Shown here: piece by piece, positions 17,364 to 26,274 of the stretch
How the letters are laid out: every line of letters starts with the position of its first letter
Numbering within the stretch: the first letter of the stretch is position 1
NCBI RefSeq assembly: GCF_005771635.1
Contig: NZ_VBWP01000002.1
Span: 1-64,000, forward strand
From: Culicoidibacter larvae
GTDB taxonomy: Bacteria; Bacillota_I; Bacilli_A; Culicoidibacterales; Culicoidibacteraceae
Direction of reading: 5' to 3'
Length of the DNA stretch: 64,000 nt
Made by a program: the position numbers and the translations under genes
Notes under the pieces: model-generated
The model's database searches: none
Seen by the model: the letters and a program-made list of their open reading frames with translations, nothing else
Told to the model about the DNA's origin: nothing

Positions 17364-18324
17364 AAGTTGCCATATTTCTAGCTAAGTTTGCAGCTCCCAG
17401 CATACCTGCATCATTGCCCAACTCAGCTAATACAATTTCAACTCCACGAGTTGCCGGTTCGAAAACAGAACCATAATAGTATTTTTTGATTTGGTCAATC
17501 AAAAATTGTCCGGCACGGCTAACGCCGCCGCCAATAATAAAGATATGCGGATTAGTAGTCGCTGAAATCATACCAAACGTCTCACCTAATACGCGACAGC
17601 TGTAGTCAACTGCTTCAAGTGCAAGCTGGTCACCTTTTTTAGCGTGATCAAGCACTGATTTAGCACTAATTTTTTTCACTTCGCGTAAGCTAGATGCTTC
17701 CTTACTATTCGCAAGAATTGTATTAGCAACACGAGCAAAGCCAGTTGCAGAAGCAACTGTTTCAACGCATCCGATTTGACCACAGTTACATTTATACATG
17801 TGCTCACCGGTTTTCACCACCGGAATATGACCGATTTCACCACCGGCACCATTAAATCCAGATACCACCTGACCATTAACGATGATTCCACCGCCAACAC
17901 CAGTTCCAAGGGTTACAAAAACAGCATCAGTAGTACCATTTCCGCCACCCATCCATACTTCACCGAGCGCGGCAACATTGGCGTCATTATCAACGATTGC
18001 CGGAATTCCTAGCAACTCTTCTAATTTATCCGAAACACTAAAGCCGCCAAAGCCGCCAAGATTTACTGCCACCGGCAAATATCCGGTTTGTTTTTGCACT
18101 GGTCCGGGTACACCGATACCAACTGCGTGAATATCTTCTTTGGTTAATTCAAGTTCCGCAAGTTTTGCTTCAATTGACTGAGCCAAGTTTGGTAAAATAT
18201 GCGCGCCGCTATCTTTACTGTCAGTAGCAACTTCCCATTGATGCTCAATCTTTCCGTTAAAGCTAATAATACCGATTTTAGCCGTTGTACCGCCTAAATC
18301 AATACCGATCAATTTCTTTTCCAT
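17356..18324 (-). CDS. glcK: Glucokinase, ROK family
   Basis: Phosphorylates glucose for glycolysis. The N-terminal phosphate motif is IGIDLGGTTAKIG; the sugar site includes VDNDANVAALGE and GTGVGGGI; the zinc-binding ROK signature is CNCGQIGCVET (about 180). An upstream ATG at 18342 would add six residues, but GGAGGT lies between it and the ATG at 18324 with ideal spacing, so translation starts at 18324 (322 residues). It is co-transcribed with the downstream hydrolase and ends at the terminator at 16693. Confidence 0.95.
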   Translation of the reverse strand: MEKKLIGIDLGGTTAKIGIISFNGKIEHQWEVATDSKDSGAHILPNLAQSIEAKLAELELTKEDIHAVGIGVPGPVQKQTGYLPVAVNLGGFGGFSVSDKLEELLGIPAIVDNDANVAALGEVWMGGGNGTTDAVFVTLGTGVGGGIIVNGQVVSGFNGAGGEIGHIPVVKTGEHMYKCNCGQIGCVETVASATGFARVANTILANSKEASSLREVKKISAKSVLDHAKKGDQLALEAVDYSCRVLGETFGMISATTNPHIFIIGGGVSRAGQFLIDQIKKYYYGSVFEPATRGVEIVLAELGNDAGMLGAANLARNMATYE

Positions 18325-18401
18325 GTATTTACCTCCGTTCATTCATACGAATATATTTTAGCATACTTTGATACCCTTTGACATAGGAAAAAGAAAATTA
18401 A

Positions 18402-18430
18402 AACCCCGGCGGTACAAGACCGCCGGGGTT
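18402..18430 (-). terminator. Intrinsic terminator after the membrane protein gene
   Basis: 11-bp GC-rich perfect stem AACCCCGGCGG / CCGCCGGGGTT with a 7-nt loop; minus-strand tail TTTTAATTTTC. Confidence 0.88.
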
Positions 18431-18435
18431 TCTTC

Positions 18436-18915
18436 TTAAAATTGTGTATCAATAGTAACTTCTTGAGTAACTTTAGCTTTTTTGAACACTGCAATATAGC
18501 AAAATACTGCTGCTGCAATAAAGAAAATCCAGTCAATGACACCAGAAAATGCCCACGCCATCATTTGATTAGCTGTGCTGCCGCTTAGATAACTAGAATC
18601 TAAAAGCATCGTTGTCGAAACATTAGATAACATTACCCAAAACCAAATTGAGCGAATCAGGGCAACAACTGCACCAATAATTGCTAAAACCGGTCCTACA
18701 ATACTGCGTTTTTCTTTACGCGCAAAAACAAGTCCGACAATCCCTAAAATAAGGATAGCAATCAATACAAAAATAAAAATATTAAGCATATATCCAACCA
18801 TCGGAATTGCTTGAATTGTTAATACAATTGCTAATATCAACAAGATAACCCGTCCAGCAGGCCATTTTTTTTCAGGAATTAAAACGCTTTGTTGTTCAAA
18901 TGTATACTCTTCCAT
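18436..18915 (-). CDS. Uncharacterised four-helix membrane protein
   Basis: I do not recognise this 159-residue protein. It has a short cytosolic start (MEEYTFEQQSVLIPEKKW), then about four hydrophobic segments: ILLILAIVLTIQAI, FIFVLIAILILGIVGLVF, IVGPVLAIIGAVVALI and the C-terminal IDWIFFIAAAVFCYIAVF. The two closely spaced helices around FARKEKRS suggest a hairpin. A GTG at 18924 is in frame but overlaps the GGAG site; the ATG at 18915 is correctly spaced. It is a single-gene unit with its own promoter (18940-18968) and terminators on both sides. Confidence 0.75.
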   Translation of the reverse strand: MEEYTFEQQSVLIPEKKWPAGRVILLILAIVLTIQAIPMVGYMLNIFIFVLIAILILGIVGLVFARKEKRSIVGPVLAIIGAVVALIRSIWFWVMLSNVSTTMLLDSSYLSGSTANQMMAWAFSGVIDWIFFIAAAVFCYIAVFKKAKVTQEVTIDTQF

Positions 18916-18939
18916 GAAAATCACTCCTTCACAATAGCA

Positions 18940-18968
18940 ATATTACCATAAAATTGCTTTTATGTAAA
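18940..18968 (-). promoter_or_regulatory. Promoter of the 18.4-kb membrane protein gene
   Basis: Minus strand TTTACA (18963-18968), 17-nt spacer, TAATAT (18940-18945), about 15 nt before the ribosome site. Confidence 0.65.
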
Positions 18969-18972
18969 TTAA

Positions 18973-19005
18973 AACAAGCTTTCGGGCCTATCCCGAAAGC
19001 TTGTT
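18973..19005 (-). terminator. Intrinsic terminator after ldh
   Basis: 14-bp perfect stem AACAAGCTTTCGGG / CCCGAAAGCTTGTT with 5-nt loop; minus-strand tail TTTTAATTTAC. Confidence 0.9.
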
Positions 19006-19013
19006 CAAAATTC

Positions 19014-19982
19014 CTATAAATAAGGATGCACTGCATCATTCATTGTTTCTTTTAAAGTATTTGCTGACTTATCAAATTTTGCTTGGTCAACTTCGTTGAG
19101 ATCTAAGGTAATAATTTCTCTGATTCCCAAACGATTGATAACCGCCGGTACACCAATATAAACATCACTGTGACCATATTCTCCATCTAGATATGTTGAT
19201 AAAGTCAGAATTGAGTTCTCATCATTGAAAATTGCTTTTACAATCCGAGTCAACGCCATGCCGATACCATAATAAGTCGCTTTCTTACGTTCAATAATTT
19301 CATAAGCAGCATCGCGCACACTTTCATAGATTCCCTGTAAATCCTCCATGTGCAATTGTTCAGACTCATCAATCATTTGCAGTAATGGTTTTGATCCAAC
19401 ATATACATTCGTCCAGGGAACAAAAGAAGAATCACCATGCTCAGCCATCATATAAGCATGAATATTTCGTGAATCAATATCAATATATTGACCAATCATA
19501 TAACGTAACCGCGCTGTATCTAATGAAGTTCCGGTTCCGATTACGCGGCTCTTATCAAGTCCAGATGCTTTCCAAGCAACATATGAAAGAATATCAACCG
19601 GATTTGATGCAACTACCATAATCCCGTTAAAGCCGTTGGCCATAATCTGTTCAACGATTGATTTCATAATTTTAGTGTTTTTTGCAGTCAAGTCCAGACG
19701 CGTTTCACCTGGTGCTTGTGCTGCTCCGGCAGTAATTACCACGATATCAGCATATTGACAGTCCGCGTATGTTCCAGCCCACACTTTCATATTGCTGGGA
19801 GCAAAAGCAACACCATGATTTAAATCCATTGCTTCGCCTTCTGTTTTACGAACATCAAGGTCAATTAATACCAATTCATCAGCTCCGCCTTGATTCATCA
19901 ATGAATAAGCAAAACTCATCCCGACAAAGCCGGTTCCGATCAGTGCCACCCGTCGCACATTTTTTGTAAACATATATTTCAC
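19014..19982 (-). CDS. ldh: L-lactate dehydrogenase
   Basis: Reduces pyruvate to L-lactate and regenerates NAD+. The NAD motif is [17 protein letters not shown]; the active-site His lies in [13 protein letters not shown]; the substrate Arg is in [28 protein letters not shown] is the mobile-loop region with the catalytic Arg. This places it in LDH rather than malate dehydrogenase. Length 322. The start is uncertain: a GTG at 19982 is 3 nt from GAGAGG, and an ATG at 19973 is 12 nt away. It lies 57 nt after rpmG and may be read through from the rpmG promoter. Confidence 0.94.
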   Translation of the reverse strand: MKYMFTKNVRRVALIGTGFVGMSFAYSLMNQGGADELVLIDLDVRKTEGEAMDLNHGVAFAPSNMKVWAGTYADCQYADIVVITAGAAQAPGETRLDLTAKNTKIMKSIVEQIMANGFNGIMVVASNPVDILSYVAWKASGLDKSRVIGTGTSLDTARLRYMIGQYIDIDSRNIHAYMMAEHGDSSFVPWTNVYVGSKPLLQMIDESEQLHMEDLQGIYESVRDAAYEIIERKKATYYGIGMALTRIVKAIFNDENSILTLSTYLDGEYGHSDVYIGVPAVINRLGIREIITLDLNEVDQAKFDKSANTLKETMNDAVHPYL

Positions 19983-20026
19983 ACGCCTCTCTTTTTTGAA
20001 CTCTTTAGTCTCTTGGGGAAAGAAAA

Positions 20027-20055
20027 ATCGCGAGAAAGATTACTTTTTCTCGCGA
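20027..20055 (-). terminator. Terminator overlapping the 3' end of rpmG
   Basis: 11-bp stem ATCGCGAGAAA / TTTCTCGCGAT whose first arm is the last codons of rpmG; minus-strand tail TTTTTCTTTCC. Probably limits read-through into ldh. Confidence 0.75.
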
Positions 20056-20195
20056 TGTAATGTAGAACGATTACAGTTTGGACAAAATTTCTTAACCTCT
20101 AAACGTTCAGGAGTATTTTTTTTGTTTTTGTCAGTGATATAATTTTCATTATCACATTCAGTACATCTCATGATTATACTACGTTTGATCGCCAT
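20040..20195 (-). CDS. rpmG: 50S ribosomal protein L33 (51 aa)
   Basis: The short ORF encodes [19 protein letters not shown] followed by a Lys/Asn-rich turn ([17 protein letters not shown]) and [14 protein letters not shown]. The paired CxxC motifs form the zinc ribbon of the C+ form of L33, and the length is normal. A GGGAGG site lies about 9 nt before the ATG at 20195. It stands alone with its own promoter at 20242-20270. Having the zinc-binding form, it is the type usually repressed under zinc limitation when a zinc-free paralogue exists; no such paralogue is in this window. Confidence 0.96.
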   Translation of the reverse strand: MAIKRSIIMRCTECDNENYITDKNKKNTPERLEVKKFCPNCNRSTLHREKK

Positions 20196-20241
20196 AATAG
20201 TGCAACCTCCCTTTAATAATTGTCAATTTTCATACTTAACT

Positions 20242-20270
20242 ATAATACCATAGAAATATATGATTATCAA
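20242..20270 (-). promoter_or_regulatory. Promoter of rpmG
   Basis: TTGATA (20265-20270), 17-nt spacer, TATTAT (20242-20247) on the minus strand. Confidence 0.65.
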
Positions 20271-20294
20271 TAATTTTTAAAGGATGAAAAAAAT

Positions 20295-20900
20295 TTATTT
20301 AGTTGTTTGGTAATTTTGTGCTACCTGATCCCAATTTACAACATTCCAAAATGCTGATACATAATCAGGACGACGGTTTTGATAATTTAAGTAGTATGCA
20401 TGTTCCCATACATCTAATCCAAGAATTGGTGTTAAGCCATCAGTTAATGGATTGTTTTGATTTGGTGTACTTACAACTTCAAGTTTTCCGTCTTTATTTA
20501 CAACAAGCCAAGCCCATCCTGAACCAAAACGAGTTTTAGCAGCTGCTTCAAATTTTTCTTTAAAAGCATCAAAGCTGCCAAACGCTTCATCAATAGCTGC
20601 AGCTAAATCACCAGTTGGTGCACCACCGCCATTAGGGCTCATAATTGTCCAGAACATAGTGTGGTTCAAGTGGCCGCCACCATTGTTCAATACTGCAGTA
20701 CGGATATTTTCAGGAACTTCACCAAGACGTGCTACTAAATCTTCAATAGACCAGTCAGCAACAGCAGTTCCTTCAATAGCTGCATTTAAGTTAGTAATAT
20801 ACGTTTGATGATGTTTTGTATGGTGAATTTCCATAGTACGAGCATCAATATTTGGTTCCAAAGCATCATAAGCGTAAGGTAAATTTGGTAATGTAAACAT
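20295..20900 (-). CDS. sodA: Superoxide dismutase, Mn type
   Basis: Dismutates superoxide in the cytosol. The metal ligands are in [17 protein letters not shown] and [20 protein letters not shown] and the Gln in STPNQNNPL are residues typical of the manganese form. The 201 residues are full length. It is a single-gene unit on the minus strand, divergent from ispG, with a TATAAT promoter about 45 nt upstream of the ATG. There is no obvious terminator before rpmG. Confidence 0.96.
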   Translation of the reverse strand: MFTLPNLPYAYDALEPNIDARTMEIHHTKHHQTYITNLNAAIEGTAVADWSIEDLVARLGEVPENIRTAVLNNGGGHLNHTMFWTIMSPNGGGAPTGDLAAAIDEAFGSFDAFKEKFEAAAKTRFGSGWAWLVVNKDGKLEVVSTPNQNNPLTDGLTPILGLDVWEHAYYLNYQNRRPDYVSAFWNVVNWDQVAQNYQTTK

Positions 20901-20945
20901 TTTAAAACCTCCAAGTTTCTTTTTATTAATCTCTTTTCACTATTA

Positions 20946-20975
20946 ATTATATTACTTTTCATGTGAATAAAACAA
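20946..20975 (-). promoter_or_regulatory. Promoter of sodA
   Basis: TTGTTT (20970-20975), 18-nt spacer, TATAAT (20946-20951) on the minus strand. Confidence 0.6.
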
Positions 20976-21012
20976 CTATTATGCTTACGAAAATTATTTT
21001 TGTTAAATTGTG

Positions 21013-21041
21013 AAGAGGCACTTTCGGCAAAAGCGCCTCTT
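21013..21041. other. Hairpin in the sodA-ispG divergent spacer
   Basis: 12-bp inverted repeat (AAGAGGCGCTTT / AAAGTGCCTCTT on the minus strand, one G-U pair) with 5-nt loop. It lies upstream of both divergent promoters and has no T tract on either side, so it does not look like a terminator of either neighbour. Confidence 0.5.
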
Positions 21042-21091
21042 CTATCTTTCTCCCGAAGCACAGTTCGCACTTCACTACCGTTTAGTGCAAG

Positions 21092-21120
21092 TTGCGCTTC
21101 TAACTCATTCTTGTTATAAT
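21092..21120 (+). promoter_or_regulatory. Promoter of ispG
   Basis: TTGCGC (21092-21097), 17-nt spacer, perfect TATAAT (21115-21120), about 30 nt before the ispG ribosome site. Confidence 0.75.
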
Positions 21121-21157
21121 TGCAACTGATGAATACCTTTTAAAAGGAGCTGATAAA

Positions 21158-22249
21158 ATGTTTCATCGTAAAGATACCCGCCCGGTTTTCGTCGGCGACG
21201 TTCAAATTGGCGGTAATAACGAAGTTGTAATTCAAAGTATGACCACAACTAAAACCCGTGATGTTCAAGCAACCGTTGAACAAATATTACGGCTCGAGGA
21301 AGCTGGTTGTCAGATTGTCCGTTGTACCTGCCCGACTATGGCAGATGCTGAGGCAATTGCAGAAATAAAAAAACAAGTGCATATTCCTATTGTGGCTGAT
21401 ATTCACTTCAATTATAAAATGGCTTTGGCAGCGATTGAAGCCGGTGCGGATAAAATCCGTATTAATCCTGGTAATATTGGTCGTCCAGACCGGGTTCGCG
21501 CTGTTGTAGAAGCGGCGAAAGCAAAAGGTATCCCGATTCGTATCGGTATTAATGCCGGCTCGCTTGAGCGCCACATCCTTGATAAGCATGGGTATCCAAC
21601 TGCCGAAGGTATGTTGGAAAGCGCAGAACACCATGTTCAAATTCTTGAGGAACTCGATTTCCATGATATTATCATTTCAATGAAAGCATCTGATATTAAT
21701 CTAGCTGTTCAAGCATACCGCTTAGCGGCTGAACGCTTTGACTACCCACTCCACCTTGGTATTACCGAATCCGGCACCCAGTTTTCCGGTACAATCAAAA
21801 GTGCAGCTGGCTTAGGGACTCTGCTCTATGATGGTATTGGCAGCACAATGCGTATTTCATTAACTGCTGATCCGGTAGAAGAAATTCGCGTCTGCAAAGA
21901 GTTGTTAAAAGATTTTGGTTTGGCAAGTAATGTTGCAACCTTGATTTCATGTCCGACTTGCGGGCGTATTGAAATCGATTTGATGAGCATTGCTGCTGAA
22001 ATTGAAGAATATCTTGAGAAAAATGTGCCAGTTAATATCAAGGTTGCTGTGCTCGGCTGTGCCGTTAACGGGCCGGGCGAAGCCCGAGAAGCCGATATCG
22101 GCATTGCCGGTGCAAAAAATATGGGTATTCTCTTCAAGCATGGAGAAATCATCCGTAAGGTTCCGGAAGACGTTATGGTTGAAGAACTGAAGAAAGAAAT
22201 TGATTTGATGGCTGCCGAAAAGTTAGCCGAGCGTGAACTGAATAAATAA
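21158..22249 (+). CDS. ispG: 4-hydroxy-3-methylbut-2-enyl diphosphate synthase
   Basis: Iron-sulfur enzyme of the MEP pathway that converts MEcPP to HMBPP. The N-terminal TIM barrel shows [16 protein letters not shown], then [11 protein letters not shown] and [10 protein letters not shown]. The three [4Fe-4S] ligand cysteines are in SCPTCGR and [20 protein letters not shown]. The 363 residues match the short bacterial form without the plant insertion. AAAAGGAG precedes the ATG. It is monocistronic, with its own promoter and a terminator at 22253, and it is separate from dxr. Confidence 0.97.
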   Translation: MFHRKDTRPVFVGDVQIGGNNEVVIQSMTTTKTRDVQATVEQILRLEEAGCQIVRCTCPTMADAEAIAEIKKQVHIPIVADIHFNYKMALAAIEAGADKIRINPGNIGRPDRVRAVVEAAKAKGIPIRIGINAGSLERHILDKHGYPTAEGMLESAEHHVQILEELDFHDIIISMKASDINLAVQAYRLAAERFDYPLHLGITESGTQFSGTIKSAAGLGTLLYDGIGSTMRISLTADPVEEIRVCKELLKDFGLASNVATLISCPTCGRIEIDLMSIAAEIEEYLEKNVPVNIKVAVLGCAVNGPGEAREADIGIAGAKNMGILFKHGEIIRKVPEDVMVEELKKEIDLMAAEKLAERELNK

Positions 22250-22252
22250 GCA

Positions 22253-22279
22253 AAAGCGTACTCTTTATGAGTACGCTTT
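22253..22279. terminator. Bidirectional terminator between ispG and the GNAT gene
   Basis: 11-bp perfect stem AAAGCGTACTC / GAGTACGCTTT with loop TTTAT. The plus strand continues with a run of T; the minus strand with TTTTGCTTATT. It serves two converging genes. Confidence 0.9.
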
Positions 22280-22290
22280 TTTTCTTTTTC

Positions 22291-22806
22291 TCAATAATCA
22301 ATAAGTTTTTCATAAGCGAAGAACTCGCCAATATTCGGTCGATCCTGCATAATAAATGCACTGACCTGGCTATAATCGTTTTTCAAGAATACATATTGCA
22401 TTGGAATATTGCGAAAATGTGTACTTGAGTGAATCGCCTTTATTTTTTGGGTTCGGGCAATTGCTTCACAATGTTGTATTAATTGAGTAGCAACACCTTG
22501 GCCCTGAAAATCCGGCGACACAACAACACGATGAATAAACAATACCGACTTATTTTCCTGCCATGGTTGCTGGTGATACTCAGCTGAACTCTTGTTATCC
22601 AAAACAACAAAACCGGCAATTTGCTTGGCTTCATTTTGGATAACAAACATGCTCCCAGTCTTAATGTCTGCCGCTAAAATTTCGTAGTTGGGATAAGTTA
22701 ATGTCCATTGCTCAATCCCAGCTTGCTGCATTTTTTCTCGGGCTTTTTGAAACACTGAAAACACTGCTGCTAAATCGTTTGATTCAGCTCTGCGTGTACT
22801 GAACAT
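22291..22806 (-). CDS. GNAT-family N-acetyltransferase
   Basis: This 171-residue protein has the GNAT fold: an N-terminal helix (ESNDLAAVFSVFQKAREKM), a beta core ending FIHRVVVSPDFQGQGVATQLIQHCE, where the QGQGVA loop binds acetyl-CoA, and a C-terminal AIHSSTHFRNIPMQYVFLKNDY. The substrate cannot be told. Its ATG overlaps the ribokinase stop as TAATG, so it is translated from the nucleoside-catabolism transcript, though a link in function is not obvious. Confidence 0.85.
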   Translation of the reverse strand: MFSTRRAESNDLAAVFSVFQKAREKMQQAGIEQWTLTYPNYEILAADIKTGSMFVIQNEAKQIAGFVVLDNKSSAEYHQQPWQENKSVLFIHRVVVSPDFQGQGVATQLIQHCEAIARTQKIKAIHSSTHFRNIPMQYVFLKNDYSQVSAFIMQDRPNIGEFFAYEKLIDY

Positions 22807-23738
22807 TATTTTATAGCAAGTTTTTTAATTTCAGCTAAGCTATATTCATTTGGAATAGATGAATATGCTCCGGGTCGCTGAACCACCAATGACGCAAAAT
22901 AATTGGCAGTGCGAACAATATCCGTCAGTGAATCAAAAGGCTGTTCATATATCTGACTGACTAAAGCACCAATAAAAGAATCTCCGGCTGCTGTGGTATC
23001 TACTGCTTTAACCGGAAACGCTGCTACCTGAGCGCACTTCCCGGACTCACATACTAAAACGCCTTCCTCACCAAGGGTTACAATTATATATTGCACACCC
23101 ATATCAAATAGCGGCCGCAATTGCTTTTGCACCTGTTCGTAATCAGCATAATCGAATGCCTCACCAAGTAACTCTTCAATTTCAGTCTCGTTAGGAACTA
23201 AAATATCCGTAACTTGCAATAATTCTTTTGGAATCTCCTTGCTTGGCGCCGGATTTAATACCGTTAGTCGTCCCGCTTTTTTGGCATAGTTGAAAGCAGC
23301 AATTATCGCTGCCATTGGCACCTCAAATTGCGCAACCGTAACTGCTGCCGCTTCAATAACCGCTTTCGCTTGGTCAATATCCGCAACATCAATGGCACTA
23401 TTTGCTCCCGCATAAGTCACAATCGTGTTTTTACCATTCTCCTGAATGGTAATCCACGCTTGTCCCGTCATCTTATCAACAACTTTAACAAATTGATTAT
23501 CTATATCTTCTTCAATTAACAAATCACGTAAAAGCTCACCATTCTTGTCAGCTCCAAGAGCACCGATAAACGATACTTGGCTGCCCAAACGTTTCATTGC
23601 AACTGCCTGATTCAAGCCTTTGCCACCTGCTGAAGTCGCTACGCTCCTTCCAGCAACGGTTTCACCTATCTCAGGCAATGTAGAGACCAGCATACTGGTG
23701 TCTACATTCATACTTCCTAATACACATATTTTACTCAT
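22806..23738 (-). CDS. rbsK: Ribokinase, PfkB family
   Basis: Phosphorylates ribose to ribose 5-phosphate. GSMNVDTSMLVSTLPEIGETV with SAGGKGLNQAVA is PfkB signature 1 and the substrate-binding region; VKAVDTTAAGDSFIGAL is signature 2 with the catalytic Asp. The upstream in-frame extension to 23846 runs through the regulator gene and its spacer; AGAGGAG before the ATG at 23738 fixes the start, giving 310 residues. It lies 34 nt after the LacI-type regulator and works with the nucleoside hydrolase upstream, which releases ribose. Confidence 0.93.
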   Translation of the reverse strand: MSKICVLGSMNVDTSMLVSTLPEIGETVAGRSVATSAGGKGLNQAVAMKRLGSQVSFIGALGADKNGELLRDLLIEEDIDNQFVKVVDKMTGQAWITIQENGKNTIVTYAGANSAIDVADIDQAKAVIEAAAVTVAQFEVPMAAIIAAFNYAKKAGRLTVLNPAPSKEIPKELLQVTDILVPNETEIEELLGEAFDYADYEQVQKQLRPLFDMGVQYIIVTLGEEGVLVCESGKCAQVAAFPVKAVDTTAAGDSFIGALVSQIYEQPFDSLTDIVRTANYFASLVVQRPGAYSSIPNEYSLAEIKKLAIK

Positions 23739-23772
23739 TCTGCCACTACTCCTCTCGATTGCTGGTTTCCAT

Positions 23773-24777
23773 TTAAAGAGTACTGACGCTATCACGTTCG
23801 ACCAAATGTAAGTCAAAAACAATATCTTCCGGTTTAGTCTTACCATCGATGACCGCTGCTAAAATACTATTTGCCGCCGCAGTACCGATTTGGTAAATTG
23901 GCTGATGCATTGTAGTTAGTTTTGGATTTAAATATTTTGATAATGGAATATCATCAAAGCCAACTACTGACAAATGTTCAGGAATTTTAAGCCCGCGCTC
24001 TAGCGCTGCCTGATAGACGCCTAATGCCATCAAATCATTACAGGCAAATATCGCACTAACTGCTTGTTTTTCCAAAATATTCTTAGTAGCCATATAGCCA
24101 CCCTCAATCGTCAACTCTGCATGTTCCACAAGTTTCTCATTAAAAGCAACACCATGTTGCTCCAGCGCCTCACGGTAACCCGCCAAACGTTCCTGTAAGT
24201 TTCGAATATCAGCATTTCCGGTAATACAAGCGATCTGCTTGTGACCTTTATCCAACAAATATTGAGTGGCCTGATAACCACCATCCTTATCCGCGACCCC
24301 AATTGAAGTATAACGTTTCAATACAGAGTGACGGTCCAAAAGAATGAGCGGAATATTTAACTTTGATAAAACCGCTTCATATTGACTATCATTGGTATTA
24401 ACTGTTGATATTATTAACCCATCAATCGAATACTCCGCAAGCGAAGTAATCGATTGCAACTCTTGCTCAATATTATCATATGAAGTTGATAAAAATAGAT
24501 TGTATCCTTCTTGATAGAGCACATCGCTAATTCCTTTAGCAATTTCCGAGAAGAACGGGTTAGAAATATCCGGAACAATTAATGCAATTGTCTTTGATTT
24601 AGAAGTGACCAGACTGCGTGCAACTTGACTCGGTTTATAGTCCATTTCCTCAACAACTTGAAATATTTTTTGTTTTGTTTTTTCACTTATATGATCAGCC
24701 TTGTTGTTCATTACTAAAGAGACTGTCGTGACTGATACATTAGCCTGCTTTGCAATATCTTTTATCGTAATTCCCAT
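23773..24777 (-). CDS. LacI-family transcriptional regulator, probable ribose/nucleoside repressor
   Basis: The 334-residue protein starts MGITIKDIAKQANVSVTTVSLVMNNK, the LacI helix-turn-helix plus hinge (KPSQVARSLVTSKSKTIALIVPDISNPFF). The periplasmic-binding-like sensor domain follows, with GYQATQYLLDKGHKQIACITG, AIFACNDLMALGVYQAA and VVGFDDIPLSKYLNPKLTT. It resembles RbsR. A GGGAG site 8 nt upstream favours the ATG at 24777 over 24792. It lies inside the nucleoside cluster, and palindromes with the AAAACGTTTT core at 27227-27252 and 27341-27356 are its likely operators. Confidence 0.92.
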   Translation of the reverse strand: MGITIKDIAKQANVSVTTVSLVMNNKADHISEKTKQKIFQVVEEMDYKPSQVARSLVTSKSKTIALIVPDISNPFFSEIAKGISDVLYQEGYNLFLSTSYDNIEQELQSITSLAEYSIDGLIISTVNTNDSQYEAVLSKLNIPLILLDRHSVLKRYTSIGVADKDGGYQATQYLLDKGHKQIACITGNADIRNLQERLAGYREALEQHGVAFNEKLVEHAELTIEGGYMATKNILEKQAVSAIFACNDLMALGVYQAALERGLKIPEHLSVVGFDDIPLSKYLNPKLTTMHQPIYQIGTAAANSILAAVIDGKTKPEDIVFDLHLVERDSVSTL

Positions 24778-24889
24778 TTTGACTGCTCCCATCTCTAATA
24801 TCTAAATCAATCTTATACTATTTTTGTGAAAAAAACAAAAAATTCAGTACCTTTAAATAAAAACTATGTGTAATAATAATGCTATCCGC

Positions 24890-26251
24890 TTAGCGCGGTA
24901 ATAAAATGAATGAAAGCACTAGCACACCTACAATACCAACAATAATTGGTACTGAAGTCCGTTTAATAACTTTCATAGGATTAACATCCATTACTGTTGC
25001 AACTACTATGATAACTGCCGCAACCGGAGAAATCGAACGTACTAAGTTAGCTATCAGCTGCATTGGCAACGCAATCATAATACCATCAATTCCTGCGCCG
25101 GCAGCAATTCCAGGAAGTAAGCCAATCGTTGCATAGAACATTGCTAAGCCACCGCCGCTTATTAATCCAAGCAGTAATGTTGCCCCGGCAAATGCACCAG
25201 ATAAAATGACTCCGGCACCACTTAAGTTTTCAACTGAAGCTGTCAACATATCAATAACACCAATTGCTTGCATTCCTTGGGCAAACATAACCCCACCAAC
25301 AACTAATACAACGACTCTGGTAAATCCTTGACCCATACCTTCAAACATTTGGAATGAATCATCAACTGCTTTTTTCAATGAACGTTTGCGGATTACTTCA
25401 ATGAGTAATGCTACAACAAATGAAATCAAAGTCAGAATTACTACATTCACTTTGATTTCCGGGAATGCAATACCAGAAACAAGAATTAAGACTAATGGTA
25501 ACATCGGTAATAAACCATACCATACCGGTGGCAAATCAGTTTTATCAACTTTTACGCTTTCTTCTAAATCATGAACAACAATATCGCCGTCTTTTTTATC
25601 CAAATACTTTTGCCAGAAATAATGAGCAACTGCCATAATCAATAAAATCGGAATCGAAATGCTGGCATGAATCGTCACGTAGTCAACTAGACTATATCCT
25701 AATGTCTCGGCAGCAATAACATTATCTGCCCCCAGTGGTGTAGGCATAATCGTTGCTGTTGTCGCAATAACTGCACCGGCAGCCAATGGATTGATACCTA
25801 AACGTTTTAATAATGGATATAAAATAGCCATCAAGATAACCGCTAAACTTGAAGCACTTGGAATAAATAAAGACAATACATTTCCTAGCAAGAACACAAT
25901 CGGAATAAAAAGATATTTAGATTTAATTCTGCCAAGCGGCTTAGTCATTGTTTGTACGGCCACTTCATTTGCTCCGATATGATTCATATAAGTTGAGAAA
26001 CCAAACAAAACCATAACTGTCAATCCGACATTTCCTAACTGAGCAACAAATGTTTGCTGCAATTGTTTAAAAGGATCAATCCAGATAAAACCTGTTGTAG
26101 TTTCCGGATCTAAAATTTGATACCCCATAATTGCTGCCGCAAACAACAATACTAACCCTGCGCCCAGCAATACTAATGCCGGTTGATAGTTTTTTATAAT
26201 TAAATAGGCAGCTGCCGCTACAACTATTAATGCAATTATTATCGCAATCAT
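24890..26251 (-). CDS. DcuC-family carrier, probably for nucleosides or their products
   Basis: A 453-residue membrane protein with about twelve hydrophobic segments. It aligns by eye with DcuC: LLFAAAIMGYQIL, VLFGFSTYMNHIGAN, ATTATIMPTPLGADNVIAAE and AHYFWQKYLDKKDG all have DcuC counterparts. The family is named for C4-dicarboxylate exchange. Here it lies 23 nt after a nucleoside hydrolase and before a ribose-type repressor and ribokinase, so uptake of a nucleoside is a better guess for this member. GGAGGG precedes the ATG. It belongs to the operon driven from 27335. Confidence 0.85.
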   Translation of the reverse strand: MIAIIIALIVVAAAAYLIIKNYQPALVLLGAGLVLLFAAAIMGYQILDPETTTGFIWIDPFKQLQQTFVAQLGNVGLTVMVLFGFSTYMNHIGANEVAVQTMTKPLGRIKSKYLFIPIVFLLGNVLSLFIPSASSLAVILMAILYPLLKRLGINPLAAGAVIATTATIMPTPLGADNVIAAETLGYSLVDYVTIHASISIPILLIMAVAHYFWQKYLDKKDGDIVVHDLEESVKVDKTDLPPVWYGLLPMLPLVLILVSGIAFPEIKVNVVILTLISFVVALLIEVIRKRSLKKAVDDSFQMFEGMGQGFTRVVVLVVGGVMFAQGMQAIGVIDMLTASVENLSGAGVILSGAFAGATLLLGLISGGGLAMFYATIGLLPGIAAGAGIDGIMIALPMQLIANLVRSISPVAAVIIVVATVMDVNPMKVIKRTSVPIIVGIVGVLVLSFILLPR

Positions 26252-26274
26252 ATATTAACCCTCCAAATTTTTAA

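Noticed and set aside
18339-18542. 67-codon minus-strand frame overlapping the 18.4-kb gene and its terminator
   Set aside because: It is an out-of-frame shadow that crosses a strong terminator.
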